The notes: a model not told the origin generated them from the sequence alone. A stretch of 57,291 bases of DNA from Phormidium tenue FACHB-1050 (GCF_014696925.1 NZ_JACJQY010000039.1:1-57291); one strand, 5' to 3'. Counted from the first letter of the stretch, positions 7,993 through 18,746 are shown. Numbers and translations: made by a program.

Positions 7993-10900
7993 ATAACACT
8001 GGTGAGCTACCTCCTCTAGATTGGAAAGTTTGATATACATAGTTATATTGGTCTTCTATATTCTCTAAAAGACTAGCAATTTTGCTGATATCTTCTTCAG
8101 TATGTGTCTTCGACTTGATTAACTTCTTGCAAATAGATTGTAGGGCTTGGCAAGAACTAAAAAGCTGGGCAGCTCCAAAGGTAGCACTTCCTCCTTTGAG
8201 GGCGTGATTATGGGCTTCAATCTTCACAAAGTCCTTAGTTTGAAAAGCCTCCTTCATTGTGGCGATCGCCTTTGCCGAATGTTCTAAATAGACATTGATT
8301 AATTCTTCTAAGTTCTGTGTACCTACAGAATCTTCTAGATTTGATAGGATCGATAAGTCAACAGGCGGCTGACTATGAATAGCAAGATGTTGATGTTGGG
8401 GAATCCTTTGTAACGCTGCTATTAAGCTGCTAGTTTTTAGAGGCTTAGTGAGATAGTCATTCATTCCTGCACTCATGGCTGACTCACGGGATTCTGAGAA
8501 AGCATTTGCTGATAGCCCAATGATCCAAGGTTGTTGACTTGGCAACTGGCGGATACTTTTGCTTGCAGTCAAGCCATTCATAATTGGCATTTGGATATCC
8601 ATAAAGATCAGATCGTAGGCTTGATCTAAGAAAGCATTGATGGCTTTCTGCCCATTTTCCGTAAAACCTGCTTTATAGCCTAAGTTTTCTAGCATCAATA
8701 GCAGAATCTTTTGATTGACAGGATTATCTTCGACAACCAAGATTTTAAATGGATAACATTGAGCAAAATTCTCATCTCTCAAAATCTCATCGCTTGCAAA
8801 TGGAGCTTGAGTTCTTGTATTAGTTGCATCTTGGGGGATAGTTGGGACTTTTTCACTAAAAATATTGCAAAAAGCTTGATAAAGTTTTGAGGCAGATATC
8901 GGCTTAGTGATGTAATCTCCAAAGCAAGCTAAATTGGCATTGTCATTCTCATTAAGAATGATGTTTACAGGGGTTAATAGAATTAAATTTAACTCAGGAA
9001 AAATTTCTTGAATGTGTTTAGCTAGTTCTAAACCATCCATTTGAGAACCATCAGATTCTATAAGTTGTCGGTCAATTAAAATTACATCAAAGTTCGATGT
9101 TGTCAATGATTGCAGCGCATTAGCGGCTGAGTAGACAGCCTGTAAGTTCATCTCCCACGGTTGCGTGTATAAAGCGATCGCCTGCTGGAGTGTCGAATTA
9201 GTGTTAACGCTTAAAATCCTCTTACCCCTCAGGTCTGGCGCGATCGCTGTAGTATCTTCGTCTTCAATAATGGCGCGTACTTGGATGGAGAAGCTGAAAG
9301 TAGAACCTTTACCGACATTGCTGCTAACCCCTATTTCACCGCCCATCAATTCGCAAAGTTGTTTACAAATTGCTAGTCCCAAACCAGTGCCGCCATATTG
9401 TCGCGCAATCGAATTATCAGCTTGACTAAAGGCTTTAAAAAGTTTGGAGATCGCTTCAGGAGCAATGCCAATTCCTGTATCGCTCACATCAAAATGCAAT
9501 TCGTAAGTGTTAGTCTGATGATCGATTAATCGCGAATTTACCGTAATAATAATTTCCCCAGATTCGGTAAATTTAATGGCGTTACTTACTAAATTGACGA
9601 GGATTTGACGTAAGCGCGTATAGTCTCCAATCAACTGTTGCGGGACATCTAGACTTACAAATGGGACTAGTTCTAGGAACTTCTCAGCCGTGCGTGATGA
9701 CATCAGTTCTAGAACTTCCTCAATACATTGTTGAAGTTTAAAAGGACGCTCTTCGAGTTCAAAATGTCCTGACTCAATTCGTGAGAAGTCAAGGATATTA
9801 TTAATTACCGATAGTAGTACTTCCCCACCTTGACGAATCGTAGTGACATATTGCTGCTGTTGCCGCGTTAGGGGCGTACTTTCTAAAATCTCGGTCATTC
9901 CAATCACAGCATTCATCGGAGTTCGCAGTTCATGACTCATGACAGCGAGAAATTCGCTTTTAGCTTTGTTTGACAACTCGGCTACTCGCGCCGCCGCTAG
10001 TTTGGCTTCAGTTTGTTTGCGCTCAGTTACATCTTCTACCCCAGCGACAAATTGAATTGGCTTGCCATTTTCATCTCGCACTAGTCCAAATCGACTAATC
10101 ACATCGATCGCATGACCATTTTTATGGATATATTGTTTCTCCAGTTCACCACTAGTTGCTTCATTCGCAATTAAGCGATGGAGAGCCGTTAATGTTTTTT
10201 CAACAGAATTGGGATGAGTCAGTTCAATTGCTGTCATAGCCAGCAATTCTGCTTCGGTATATCCAAATGTTGTACAGAAGCCCTGATTTACCATCAAAAA
10301 TTTACCTTCTAAATCAAAGGTGGCAATCCCTATTGGTACATTGGCGAGTGTTAACTTAAGTAAGGCTTCACTCTGAAGTAGTTTTGCTTCTACAAGTTTG
10401 CGATCGCTAATATCTTGAGCCGTTCCATAAAGATTAATAATGCTTCCATGATCGTCATATTCCGCATGACCAAATGCTTCAATGTAAATATAGGATTCAT
10501 CAGATTTTTGGACACGTAAGTCTAAATGATATGAACCGCCATTTTTGACGGCATTATCAACTGCTTGAATGTGTTTTTGGCGATCTTCTTCTACATAATA
10601 TTGCAAAATCTCCTCATAACTGGGGACACCTAAATTTGGATCACGTCCAAAAATATGAAATAATTCGTCTGACCAAATGGTTTTCTGCTCAATGACATTC
10701 CATTCCCAATTACCAATCTTGGCGATTTGTTGAGCTTTTGCTAGGATTGACTGACTTTTGCGTAAAGTTTTTTCAGTCGCTTTGAGTTCACTAATATCTC
10801 TACCTTCAGGAATTAGTAAAATCACTTGTCCCGATTCATCTTTGAGAGGACGGAGCGAGAAATCGATAGTTGTAATTGTCTGACCAGCGCCAAATATATC

Positions 10901-12232
10901 CATTTCATAACGGACAAATTCACCTTGAGCAGCTTGCTGAACTGCTTGTTTTATCCGATTTTGCGTAGCCTCCGAAATTGTCAGCCAATAGGTTTCCCAG
11001 ATTGGCTTACCAATTACCTCGGCGTGAGTAATTCCCCCAAAGTCTAAGGCTGTTTGGTTTACTTCCAAGAAAATACCATCAAGAGAAAGTAAGCCCACAA
11101 ATTGAAAAGTGTTGTTAAAAATCCCTTGAAATCTTAGTTCGCTTTCTTTGCGATCGCTAATATCAAAAGCGGAACCCCGTAAAACTTTAGTTTTCCCATC
11201 TGTTGCCAAGCCAAGGTGAGCAGTATCACGCAACCATATAATTTTGCCATCACTAGCAATCATTCGATATTCACAGCAAAAAGGCTCTCCAGTCTCTATA
11301 GTGTGGCGAACTGCTTGATGTACGCGATCGCGATCGTCAGGATGCACATAATCAGCCCAAGTATTAAAAAAACCTGCATTCCATTTAGAAGAATCGATAC
11401 CTAAAAGTGCTTGCAATTGTGGACTAATATAGGCAAACTCTGAAGTGTTCGTGATGGGGGAGACATAACATACATTAGGAATCTGCTCCACAAGATAACG
11501 ATAATTCTCCATCCACCGATACAAGGTTGCGTAGGATTGCTCAGCTTCTTTTACCTGCTCTAGCAAACGGGTACTACGATTTTCTCGTTGTAAAATAATC
11601 TCGATCTGCATGGCTATTTGTTGGAGCATCAGCACATCATCTTGATCCCATGAGCTTTGAAAAGACTTCCCACCCAAAGCGGTGCATTGATGAACTGTCA
11701 GAAATCCCCATAATGGATGCTCTGGCTCTCGATCTGACAATATGATTGGCACAAGTAAATAAGCTTTACCTACAAATACTTCCGCCAAGTTAAGCTCACA
11801 CCTAGTCATCCCCGCAGTATAAAGATCAAGGATTTGTCCCGTAATATCCTGTCCCCACTGATATTCTTCTCTCAGAATATTCTCAAGCTGAAATTGCGAG
11901 CAAGGCTGACATTGTGGTGCGATCGCCTCTGCAATAATCTTGCCACTGATCCCTATTCCACTATGGCGATCGGCAAATTTATCGAGCTTATAGATAGAAA
12001 CATGAACAGCCTGAACTAAATTCAGTAACTTTGTGGTGATTGTTTGAAAAATTTTTTCTACGTTATCGCACTGATTATCATAATGGCGCATACTTTGCAA
12101 AATTTCTGAGCAAATCAGCATCCTTGATCTGAATTTATCCATTTCAATACTTGAATGGTTATCTAAACTACTAATTTTCGCATCCTTTGATGATGAGGAT
12201 CTGTCAGGGTCTAAATCTAGAGGGGAATTCAC
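7991..12232 (-). CDS. Multi-PAS hybrid histidine kinase (GAF-PAS-HisKA-HATPase-REC-REC-HPt)
   Basis: A 1413-residue hybrid sensor kinase without clear membrane segments, so probably cytoplasmic. Order of parts: GAF-like region (about 50-215), four PAS/PAC units (about 245-740, each ending in DISDRK-like or DVTERK words), HisKA with the phospho-accepting H767 ([10 protein letters not shown]), HATPase (N-box LVSNAIKF, G-boxes DTGIGI and GGTGLGLAI), two receiver domains, and HPt with H1343 ([10 protein letters not shown]). The second receiver is complete (VVEDN, D1212 in FMDIQMP, TKP). The first has D1054 but lacks the acidic pair at its start (RILSVNTNS), so it may not be phosphorylated normally. 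The signal is unknown. Confidence 0.93.
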   Translation of the reverse strand: MNSPLDLDPDRSSSSKDAKISSLDNHSSIEMDKFRSRMLICSEILQSMRHYDNQCDNVEKIFQTITTKLLNLVQAVHVSIYKLDKFADRHSGIGISGKIIAEAIAPQCQPCSQFQLENILREEYQWGQDITGQILDLYTAGMTRCELNLAEVFVGKAYLLVPIILSDREPEHPLWGFLTVHQCTALGGKSFQSSWDQDDVLMLQQIAMQIEIILQRENRSTRLLEQVKEAEQSYATLYRWMENYRYLVEQIPNVCYVSPITNTSEFAYISPQLQALLGIDSSKWNAGFFNTWADYVHPDDRDRVHQAVRHTIETGEPFCCEYRMIASDGKIIWLRDTAHLGLATDGKTKVLRGSAFDISDRKESELRFQGIFNNTFQFVGLLSLDGIFLEVNQTALDFGGITHAEVIGKPIWETYWLTISEATQNRIKQAVQQAAQGEFVRYEMDIFGAGQTITTIDFSLRPLKDESGQVILLIPEGRDISELKATEKTLRKSQSILAKAQQIAKIGNWEWNVIEQKTIWSDELFHIFGRDPNLGVPSYEEILQYYVEEDRQKHIQAVDNAVKNGGSYHLDLRVQKSDESYIYIEAFGHAEYDDHGSIINLYGTAQDISDRKLVEAKLLQSEALLKLTLANVPIGIATFDLEGKFLMVNQGFCTTFGYTEAELLAMTAIELTHPNSVEKTLTALHRLIANEATSGELEKQYIHKNGHAIDVISRFGLVRDENGKPIQFVAGVEDVTERKQTEAKLAAARVAELSNKAKSEFLAVMSHELRTPMNAVIGMTEILESTPLTRQQQQYVTTIRQGGEVLLSVINNILDFSRIESGHFELEERPFKLQQCIEEVLELMSSRTAEKFLELVPFVSLDVPQQLIGDYTRLRQILVNLVSNAIKFTESGEIIITVNSRLIDHQTNTYELHFDVSDTGIGIAPEAISKLFKAFSQADNSIARQYGGTGLGLAICKQLCELMGGEIGVSSNVGKGSTFSFSIQVRAIIEDEDTTAIAPDLRGKRILSVNTNSTLQQAIALYTQPWEMNLQAVYSAANALQSLTTSNFDVILIDRQLIESDGSQMDGLELAKHIQEIFPELNLILLTPVNIILNENDNANLACFGDYITKPISASKLYQAFCNIFSEKVPTIPQDATNTRTQAPFASDEILRDENFAQCYPFKILVVEDNPVNQKILLLMLENLGYKAGFTENGQKAINAFLDQAYDLIFMDIQMPIMNGLTASKSIRQLPSQQPWIIGLSANAFSESRESAMSAGMNDYLTKPLKTSSLIAALQRIPQHQHLAIHSQPPVDLSILSNLEDSVGTQNLEELINVYLEHSAKAIATMKEAFQTKDFVKIEAHNHALKGGSATFGAAQLFSSCQALQSICKKLIKSKTHTEEDISKIASLLENIEDQYNYVYQTFQSRGGSSPVL

Positions 12233-12896
12233 TCATAACTCCAGTTAGTTCATAGTTTACAAAGATTATGGTGATAGTAAAATCTAGTACTAGCAGGTGA
12301 CACAGCACTACGAAATGACATTCAATGTTTAGGTAGGGACAAGCCCCCGTGCTTGCCATCACTCAACAGTAGCCATAGATTGATCATCTGCGTTCCACTT
12401 AAAATCGAGAAGAACTAATGGAAATTTATGATAATCGTCTCAAAATAAGTATAGCAAAGCTTCTAAACTATGATTTTTACAATCGCTTGTAGTACTTAAA
12501 ACATAATAAAAAATTGTGACAGCTAAGATTTATAGTAGTATTTCATGATTTTACCATAGCAATCTTCCTGTTACAAAAATGTGCAACTGTTACTTTTATA
12601 GTGCTTTATGCTCAAATCCAAACCAATAAAATTTTTGAAAGTGTTGCTTTGTAACACTTTCAAAAATTTTATTGTGGTTCGTTAGAGCGATAATTGCTGT
12701 ATAGCTAACTTTTTAGCAATGTAAGTTTTGCTGAGAACATAAAACCCAAATCAATGAAGGTGGCGCAAAGCGCCGCCTTCATTGATTTGGGTCTTGATTT
12801 GTCCTAATTATCTCTGTCCTTGCGATAGGATTCGGTGAGAGCATTTCTTGATTTGTTACACTTGCTAAAGAAATCATTAACTAACTACTCAACATC
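12233..12896. repeat. 664-base intergenic region with two palindromes
   Basis: This spacer separates the divergent kinase and tldD genes and must hold their promoters, but no clear promoter boxes were identified. It contains a 21-bp perfect hairpin at 12625-12673 (aataaaatttttgaaagtgtt and its complement, seven-base loop) and one member of the GGCGC palindrome family (12745-12791). A word like gggacaagcccccgtgcttgcc near 12334-12357 is reminiscent of dispersed cyanobacterial repeats. Confidence 0.7.
12694..12815. repeat. Palindromic element A (GGCGC family)
   Basis: Stem 12745-12766 pairs with 12770-12791 (22 bp, one T-G wobble, loop aaa). It is flanked on the left by gagaacataaaa and on the right by cttgatttgtcct, the flank pair shared with other copies. 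The outer left sequence (tagcaatgtaagttttgct) matches the outer flank of element C in reverse orientation, showing that the repeated unit extends well beyond the hairpin. Confidence 0.88.
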
Positions 12897-14366
12897 ATGA
12901 TCAGTAACCTGATTCAGACAAAAGAGCTATCAAATCTGCAATATGCAACCGTCAGCGATCGCTTTGACGAAACATGGGAAGCCCCACTGGCGATTCTGTT
13001 GGGACTTGGACGCGCCGCAGGTGCGGATTTTGTAGAATTTTTCTTAGAGCGTAACAATTACATTAGCTGTCTTGCAGAAGATGACACGATTACAAGTATC
13101 TCGCCACGATTGTCTACAGGAGCAGGGATTCGTGCTTTTAAGGGCAAAGCCGATTGTTATGTCAGCACCAATGATTTGACTTTTCTAGGACTAAAATCAG
13201 CCCTCGAACGCGCTCTGTCCATCCTAGGACTACAACTTCCTTCTCAAAAATCGATTATTCCTTCTATTCATTTAGAGCTATTCCGTGACTATGCCACTAA
13301 AAAAGATAAAGAATCATGGATCGCGCAATGTAGCCCCATGCGAGAAATGGGTGATATCCTGCTTGGAGCCAATGCACTGTTAGCCAAAAAAGGTAAACAT
13401 ATCCAATCAAGGCGATCGGGCTATTTCCGTGATTGGCAAGAAGTTCTAGTTGCTGCTAGTGACGGTACATTCGCTAGAGATATTCGCCTTACTCAGTCGA
13501 TAGGTTCTAACTTACTCTGTGCGGATGGTGCAAATCGTTCATCCATTGGTAAGCGGGTTGGCGGTACGAGCGACCCCAGCTACCTTCGTAATTGGAACTA
13601 TGAACCCGTCGTCGATGAAATCGTCGAAGCCGCAGGTCAAATGCTCTATGCTGATTATGTGGAATCTGGTTCCTATCCGATTATTATGGCAAATCAGTTT
13701 GGTGGTGTGATTTTCCATGAAGCCTGTGGACATTTACTAGAAACGACGGGCATCGAAGCCAAAACAACGCCTTTTGCTGAGATGAAAGGTAAGAAAATTG
13801 CCCATGAAAACCTCACAGCTTGGGATGAAGGACGCTCTGAAGAAGCTTTTGGAACCATCGATATGGATGATGAAGGAATGCCCACACAGCGCACCCTCTT
13901 AATTGAGAATGGAATTTTGAAAAACTTTATTAGCGATCGCGCTGGTGAGTTACGCACTGGACATCCGCGCACAGGTAGCGGTCGTCGCCAAAGTTACGCC
14001 TATGCGGCGGCAAGTCGGATGCGAAACACCTATATTGATGCAGGTGATTTTTCCTTGGACGATCTGTTTGCCTCAGTGGATAAAGGCATTTACTGCAAAA
14101 AGATGGGTGGCGGTAGCGTTTTGCCTACTGGTCAGTTTAACTTTGCCGTTGATGAAGCTTACCTCATCGAAAATGGCAAAATTACCAAACCGCTCAAAGG
14201 AGCTACTTTGATTGGGGATGCTAAAGAAATCATGCAAGAAATTTCGATGAGTTCTCGCGATCTAGAACTTGCCGCAGGTTTCTGTGGCTCCGTCAGTGGC
14301 AGTGTTTATGTCACGGTTGGTCAACCTCATATTAAGGTTGATGCGATTACCGTCGGGGGGCGCTAA
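12897..14366 (+). CDS. tldD: TldD-family metallopeptidase
   Basis: A 489-residue TldD protein. TldD works with TldE/PmbA as a zinc-dependent heterodimeric protease that trims unfolded peptides and processes antitoxins and modified peptides. The HExxxH zinc motif is intact ([11 protein letters not shown]274, E275, H279), and the C-terminal glycine-rich strands ([15 protein letters not shown]) are typical. The N-terminal region also fits ([19 protein letters not shown]). The tldE partner is not in the window. It starts with ATG at 12897 and no other gene lies close on this strand. Confidence 0.93.
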   Translation: MISNLIQTKELSNLQYATVSDRFDETWEAPLAILLGLGRAAGADFVEFFLERNNYISCLAEDDTITSISPRLSTGAGIRAFKGKADCYVSTNDLTFLGLKSALERALSILGLQLPSQKSIIPSIHLELFRDYATKKDKESWIAQCSPMREMGDILLGANALLAKKGKHIQSRRSGYFRDWQEVLVAASDGTFARDIRLTQSIGSNLLCADGANRSSIGKRVGGTSDPSYLRNWNYEPVVDEIVEAAGQMLYADYVESGSYPIIMANQFGGVIFHEACGHLLETTGIEAKTTPFAEMKGKKIAHENLTAWDEGRSEEAFGTIDMDDEGMPTQRTLLIENGILKNFISDRAGELRTGHPRTGSGRRQSYAYAAASRMRNTYIDAGDFSLDDLFASVDKGIYCKKMGGGSVLPTGQFNFAVDEAYLIENGKITKPLKGATLIGDAKEIMQEISMSSRDLELAAGFCGSVSGSVYVTVGQPHIKVDAITVGGR

Positions 14367-14780
14367 TCTCGCAAAAAAGGTGACGCAGATCGTCGCTTTT
14401 TTGCCTTTAGGTAGCGTTTAGTCTAGTTTGTTTCCCCACCTTCGGCGGGGAAACAAACCTTTGTACCTCGTTTGTTTGAAAATTGCTATATAAAAGAGCC
14501 GTAATACCAGATCAAGAAAGTGTGACAACACTTTCTTGATCTGGTATAAAGTAAGACTTTTAACTGACGTTACGTGGAACCCTCATCCCCCAACCCCTTC
14601 TCCCGCAAGAGAAGGGGATCAAAACCCATATTTTCTTGTTCCCCTCTCCTGCGGGAGAGGGGTTAGGGGTGATGGCTTTACAATCTTCCACGTAACATGA
14701 GTTTTAATAAAAATCTAGGTTTTACTTCAGCACAAAGCACTGTAAGCTTTCTACTAAAATGATCAAAAGGTGATCAAGTC
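14367..14780. repeat. 414-base intergenic region with terminator, hairpins and repeat element
   Basis: After the tldD stop comes a terminator-like hairpin (about 14375-14404, gcaaaaaaggtgacg...cgtcgcttttttgc). Next are a short GC hairpin near 14435-14458 (ccccacc/ggcgggg-type), a 20-bp perfect stem at 14504-14523/14528-14547 with a four-base loop, and a 128-base element with inverted ends at 14569-14696. The kinase gene at 14781 starts with GTG; AAGGTGA at 14767-14773 is its likely ribosome site. Confidence 0.75.
14569..14696. mobile_element. MITE-like element with 11-bp terminal inverted repeats
   Basis: Left end gttacgtggaa (14569-14579) and right end ttccacgtaac (14686-14696) are exact reverse complements. 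Inside are two hairpins of the ccccttctcccg/cgggagagggg type and paired words ccccaacccc/ggggttagggg, so the element can fold almost end to end. The inner sequence resembles the repeat within the STAND gene at 32151-32276, which has nearly the same length. There is no coding capacity. Confidence 0.75.
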
Positions 14781-17255
14781 GTGCAAGCAAATGCGATCAA
14801 TGTTGCTCAATCAACAATACTCTTAGTTGACAATGATCCAGATATTCGCCATGAACTAGCATCGGCTCTAAAAAAGCATGGCTATATCGTCAAAACTGCT
14901 GGAGATAGCAGTGGTGCTTTGTTGTACGTGCAATCCCATCCTCCAGACTTGATCCTGTTGAATATATTCTTGCCACAAATAAGTGGCTATGAAGTGGCTC
15001 GCATTCTCAAGGCTGACACAATCACCGAAAATATTCCAATCATTTTTACGAGCATCCATGATGATATCGCCGCAAAGCTTCAAGCTTTTGAAAGTGGTGG
15101 TTCAGATTTTATTGTCGTCAAACTGTCTCAGCTTGCTGAACTATTTGCGCGTGTGCATTTACATTTGTCATTGCGGCATCTGCAAATACACCTAGCGCAA
15201 AAGAATCAAGAACTCTCTCACGCGGTATTTGACAGAATTGGGATGCTCAAGGATCTTCAACGGACTAACCTCCTACTCCATGCTCAAAAAGAGGCGGTGA
15301 TCGATGGAATTCTTGCCGTTGATGAACAAGGACGCATTGTTAGTTTTAACCGTCGGTTATGCGAAATGTGGAACATTCCCCATAACTTATTTATGGGTGA
15401 TGGGCTGGAGCCTGAGTTTCATAATGGATCGCCACTGGGGACATTTTTTGTTAAATCCGATCTTCCCGAAGTATTAATAAGTTTGATAGAGACTACTTAC
15501 GATGATCCTGATGTAGTCAGACATGGCGAAATTATTTATGGCGATCGCGTATTTGATTACTACACTAGCCCTGTCAGTTCTGAGCAAAATAAATTCTTTG
15601 GCTTGATTTGGTGCTTTCGAGATATCACCGCCAAAAAACAGGCAGATCTACTACAGATGCAATTAATGGAGGATCTGCGTAAAGCCAAAGATGAGGCTGA
15701 AGAAGCAGTTCGCACTAAAGCTGCTTTTCTGGCGATGATGAGCCACGAAATTCGGACACCGATCAATGGGGTGATCGGTATGACCCAACTCCTAGCAGGC
15801 ACTGATCTCAACAATGAACAGAATAAATTTGTACGGACGATCCAAGTCAGTGGGGAAATGCTACTTTCAGTAATCAATGATATTTTGGATTTCTCGAAAA
15901 TTGAATCTGGCAAATTGGAATTAGAAAGTGTAGCCCTAGATGTCAGAGCTTTGGTACGCGATATCTATGACGTGCAGTTATCGAAAGCCAAGGAAAAAAG
16001 TCTGAAGTTTGAAGTTAGTATGCATACCTATGTTCCTCCCTTTATCGTAGGAGACGTGACCAGACTGCGACAAATTCTATTGAATCTCGTTTCTAATGCC
16101 CTCAAATTTACAGATACAGGTTCAGTGCGAATTGGGGTGCGTTTAGCTTCTGAGCAAGTTCCTAACCCCGATCAGCCCTTTCAATTACTATTTTCGGTAA
16201 CTGATACGGGGATTGGCATTACCGATGAACAGAGACAGCGACTATTTCAGCCTTTTTCGCAAGCAACTGCGACGACCGCCCGTAAATATGGCGGTACTGG
16301 GCTAGGACTCGTGATCTGTAAGAATTTAGTAGAGACTATGGGAGGTAAAATTCAAGTCGAAAGTAAGACTAATCAAGGTTCGATTTTTTCCTTTACCATC
16401 ACCACCCAAATTGCTAAGGAACGACCAAGCTATACTCTGCAAGATGCGATGAATAAGAGTATTAGTAATGGTAGTCGGTTAGGCGATCGCGTGCCATTAA
16501 AAATTTTGATTGCGGAAGATAATTTAATTAATCAAGAACTGGCGATGGCGATGCTGATTAAGATGGGCTATCAGCCTGATGTCGTCGATAATGGCTTGGC
16601 AGTATTAGAAGCTTTACAGGTAAACCGTTATGATTTGTTATTGCTAGATGTGCAGATGCCAGAAATGGATGGATTAGAAACCGCAGCTCATCTGGTTAAT
16701 CATTGGCATGATCTCCACACGGGTTATGAACGTCCTACGATTATTGCCATGACTGCTAGTGCGATGCAGGGCGATCGCGAAATGTGCTTACGCGCTGGGA
16801 TGGATGATTACATCAGCAAGCCAATCATGATGGATTCACTGCAACGGACAATCGAGAAATGGGCTGTGGGTGAGCAAATTAATGAGGCGGATGCAATCAA
16901 TACAGTTGCTAAGGATATGAGTTCTTCAGTGATCGATCCAGCCGCCATTAAAAATCTTCAACAAATTAATCCTAAGTTGATTGGGCGGATGATCAATTTA
17001 TTCACGATCGAAGAAGCACCCGTCCTATTGAAAAACTTGAGACAGGCGATCGCCAATAACGATCTGCAAGAGGTGAGCTATAACGCACACACCTTGAAAG
17101 GAAGTAGCAATATTTTGGGAGCTAAGACTCTAGGAAAACTTTGTCTTGAAGTTGAGCTAAAGGGCAAACGTGAAGATCCCGTAGGCTTGCCCGACCTCTT
17201 CTCCCAAATTGAGCAGCAATATCAAATCGCTTGCGAAGAACTTGCAAAATTATGA
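14781..17255 (+). CDS. Hybrid histidine kinase with N-terminal pseudo-receiver (REC-PAS-HisKA-HATPase-REC-HPt)
   Basis: An 824-residue phosphorelay protein. The N-terminal receiver (about 10-130) keeps the acidic pocket (LLVDNDP) but has N61 (LLNIFLP) where the phospho-accepting Asp is expected, so it is probably a pseudo-receiver. A PAS-like domain follows (about 165-285), then HisKA with H321 ([10 protein letters not shown]), HATPase ([16 protein letters not shown]), a complete second receiver ([24 protein letters not shown]) and a C-terminal HPt (HTLKGSSN). The start is GTG at 14781. It sits near a second hybrid kinase (7991-12232) but the two share no operon. Confidence 0.92.
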   Translation: MQANAINVAQSTILLVDNDPDIRHELASALKKHGYIVKTAGDSSGALLYVQSHPPDLILLNIFLPQISGYEVARILKADTITENIPIIFTSIHDDIAAKLQAFESGGSDFIVVKLSQLAELFARVHLHLSLRHLQIHLAQKNQELSHAVFDRIGMLKDLQRTNLLLHAQKEAVIDGILAVDEQGRIVSFNRRLCEMWNIPHNLFMGDGLEPEFHNGSPLGTFFVKSDLPEVLISLIETTYDDPDVVRHGEIIYGDRVFDYYTSPVSSEQNKFFGLIWCFRDITAKKQADLLQMQLMEDLRKAKDEAEEAVRTKAAFLAMMSHEIRTPINGVIGMTQLLAGTDLNNEQNKFVRTIQVSGEMLLSVINDILDFSKIESGKLELESVALDVRALVRDIYDVQLSKAKEKSLKFEVSMHTYVPPFIVGDVTRLRQILLNLVSNALKFTDTGSVRIGVRLASEQVPNPDQPFQLLFSVTDTGIGITDEQRQRLFQPFSQATATTARKYGGTGLGLVICKNLVETMGGKIQVESKTNQGSIFSFTITTQIAKERPSYTLQDAMNKSISNGSRLGDRVPLKILIAEDNLINQELAMAMLIKMGYQPDVVDNGLAVLEALQVNRYDLLLLDVQMPEMDGLETAAHLVNHWHDLHTGYERPTIIAMTASAMQGDREMCLRAGMDDYISKPIMMDSLQRTIEKWAVGEQINEADAINTVAKDMSSSVIDPAAIKNLQQINPKLIGRMINLFTIEEAPVLLKNLRQAIANNDLQEVSYNAHTLKGSSNILGAKTLGKLCLEVELKGKREDPVGLPDLFSQIEQQYQIACEELAKL

Positions 17256-17440
17256 ACCCGTTTTTTAGGGATTACGCAAAAATGACTTGAAATCCGCACT
17301 GCAAAGTAAGGGAAATTCATGAATTGCCCTTACTTTGTGTTCTTTAGCATTTGAAGAAGTGTTAGCGCAAAGTGTTGCCATTTCTTCTTTTTAAGAATGA
17401 AGGTTAGAATGGCTTAGCCATTCTAACCTTCATATTTTTT
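17256..17440. terminator. Two palindromes between the kinase and the ABC ATPase gene
   Basis: The first (17302-17337, caaagtaaggg...cccttactttg around aattcatgaatt) resembles the palindrome at 18701-18746 in its centre. The second (17398-17414 with 17416-17432, 17-bp perfect stem tgaaggttagaatggct) is followed by tatttttt and then directly by the ATG at 17441, the layout of a Rho-independent terminator that abuts a start codon. Confidence 0.8.
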
Positions 17441-18058
17441 ATGCTTTCTATCCGCAATCTTTGCTATCACCCACCTGCTACCCCTGAAGCAATTCTTCAA
17501 AATATATCTTTTGAGTTGCAGGATCGGCAATTGGGCTTGATGGTGGGACCCAGTGGTTCTGGTAAAAGTACCTTACTGGAAATTTTGGCTGGATTTGTCG
17601 ATTGGACTAGTGGCAGCATTTATTGGCACTCTCAAGAATTACTACCTGACCACTTGCAGCAAATATGTGGATTAGTATTTCAGTTTCCTGAACGTCATTT
17701 TTGTGGAAGTACGATTTTAGAAGAATTAAGATTGGGACATATCGATCTAGATGGCGATCGCATCCAAGGAGCATTAAATTCTGTGGGTTTAAGCCATCTC
17801 AGTCCCAGTGCATCACCACAGTCACTGAGTGGTGGTCAGCAGAGACGATTAGCGCTTGCGGTACAGTTAATTCGTCAACCCAGCCTGTTATTGCTTGATG
17901 AGCCTACCGCAGGCTTAGACTGGTCAATGCGAAAGCAAATCCTTGGCATCCTGCAAGAACTTAAAAAAAATTGGACAATTCTCGTCGTCACCCATGATCC
18001 TGAAGAGCTTGACTCGATGGCTGATCAAACTTGGACTATTTCCCATGGCAAGATATAA
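17441..18058 (+). CDS. ABC ATPase, energy-coupling-factor (CbiO/EcfA) type
   Basis: A 205-residue stand-alone ATPase: Walker [14 protein letters not shown]-loop region LVFQFPERHFCGST (a hallmark of cobalt/ECF-type ATPases), signature LSGGQQRRLALA, Walker B LLLLDEPTAGLDW and H-loop VVTHDPEEL. No EcfT-like permease or substrate-binding subunit is next to it. In cyanobacteria and plants isolated ECF-like ATPases occur without known substrates, so the transported compound is unknown. No ribosome binding site is visible because a terminator-shaped hairpin with a T-run ends just before the ATG. Confidence 0.85.
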   Translation: MLSIRNLCYHPPATPEAILQNISFELQDRQLGLMVGPSGSGKSTLLEILAGFVDWTSGSIYWHSQELLPDHLQQICGLVFQFPERHFCGSTILEELRLGHIDLDGDRIQGALNSVGLSHLSPSASPQSLSGGQQRRLALAVQLIRQPSLLLLDEPTAGLDWSMRKQILGILQELKKNWTILVVTHDPEELDSMADQTWTISHGKI

Positions 18059-18059
18059 A

Positions 18060-18196
18060 AAGAGCAGGTTGCAGCGCTTCGTGTTGCAACCTACTCTAAC
18101 AACAATTCTCGAAAGTTTGACAACACTTTTGTGAATAAAAAAACAAACCTAGTAAAGGTTTTTAAATTAAGAAATGGCGTAGCCATTTCTTAATTT
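18060..18196. repeat. Two hairpins between the ECF ATPase and gvpK
   Basis: An imperfect stem at about 18062-18096 (gagcaggttgca / tgttgcaaccta) follows the ATPase stop and may end its transcript. A perfect 15-bp stem at 18164-18178/18182-18196 (aaattaagaaatggc, loop gta) lies 37 bases upstream of gvpK, within its likely leader. Confidence 0.7.
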
Positions 18197-18233
18197 GGTA
18201 TAAACTACGCCAAGAAGCCTGTGGAATTCTCTA

Positions 18234-18689
18234 ATGACTGATAGTAATGACAGTTTAATTGTCAAGCCCAAAAAATCTGGACTAGCGCCACTAATTCTCA
18301 CATTAGTAGAACTGTTGCGTCAGTTAATGGAAGCCCAAGTAATTCGACGGATGGATGCTGAAAAGTTAACTGAATCTGAAATAGAGAAAGCCGCCGATAG
18401 TTTGCAAGCTTTAGAACAGCAGATTTTTAATCTTTGCGAAGTTCTCGATATCGATCCTGAAGACCTGAATCTTGATTTAGGTGAATTTGGCAAACTACTG
18501 CCTAGACGTGGTGCATATTATCCCGACAAATCATCAAGTGAATCATCAATTTTGGAATTGCTCGATCGCTTAATCAGTACAGGAATCGTTTTAGAAGGTG
18601 ATGTACAAATAGGCTTAGCTGACATTAATTTAATAGACCTCAAGTTGAAATTATTACTAACTTCAGGCGATAAATCTGCATCTCATTAA
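18234..18689 (+). CDS. gvpK: Gas vesicle protein GvpK, with GvpA/J/S-like C-terminal part
   Basis: The first 95 or so residues match GvpK (LAPLILTLVELLRQLMEAQ, then VIRRMDAEKLTESEIEKAA and DPEDLNLDLGEFGKLLP). After a linker (RRGAYYPDKSSSE) comes a segment, SILELLDRLISTGIVLEGD then VQIGLADINLIDLKLKLLL, that has the LLDRxLxxGxVLxGD pattern of the GvpA/J/S family. I recall a similar extension in other cyanobacterial GvpK proteins, so it may not be unique. GvpK is a minor protein needed for gas vesicle assembly. No other gvp gene is in the window, so it is separated from the usual cluster. Confidence 0.87.
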   Translation: MTDSNDSLIVKPKKSGLAPLILTLVELLRQLMEAQVIRRMDAEKLTESEIEKAADSLQALEQQIFNLCEVLDIDPEDLNLDLGEFGKLLPRRGAYYPDKSSSESSILELLDRLISTGIVLEGDVQIGLADINLIDLKLKLLLTSGDKSASH

Positions 18690-18700
18690 CATCATTGCAT

Positions 18701-18746
18701 TGATTAATCGTAGGGGCAATTCATGAATTGCCCCTACGATTAATCA
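18701..18746. repeat. 46-base perfect palindrome covering the larC stop
   Basis: The whole 46 bases equal their own reverse complement (tgattaatcgtaggggcaat tca and back). It contains the word aggggcaattcatgaattgcccct, related to the palindrome at 17302-17337, and includes the stop codon of the larC C-terminal frame (18721-18723). It separates convergent gvpK and larC and may act as a terminator. Confidence 0.92.

Noticed and set aside
14569-14696. Reading the GC-rich element as a small RNA gene
   Set aside because: No promoter or terminator is visible and the inverted ends fit a mobile element better.
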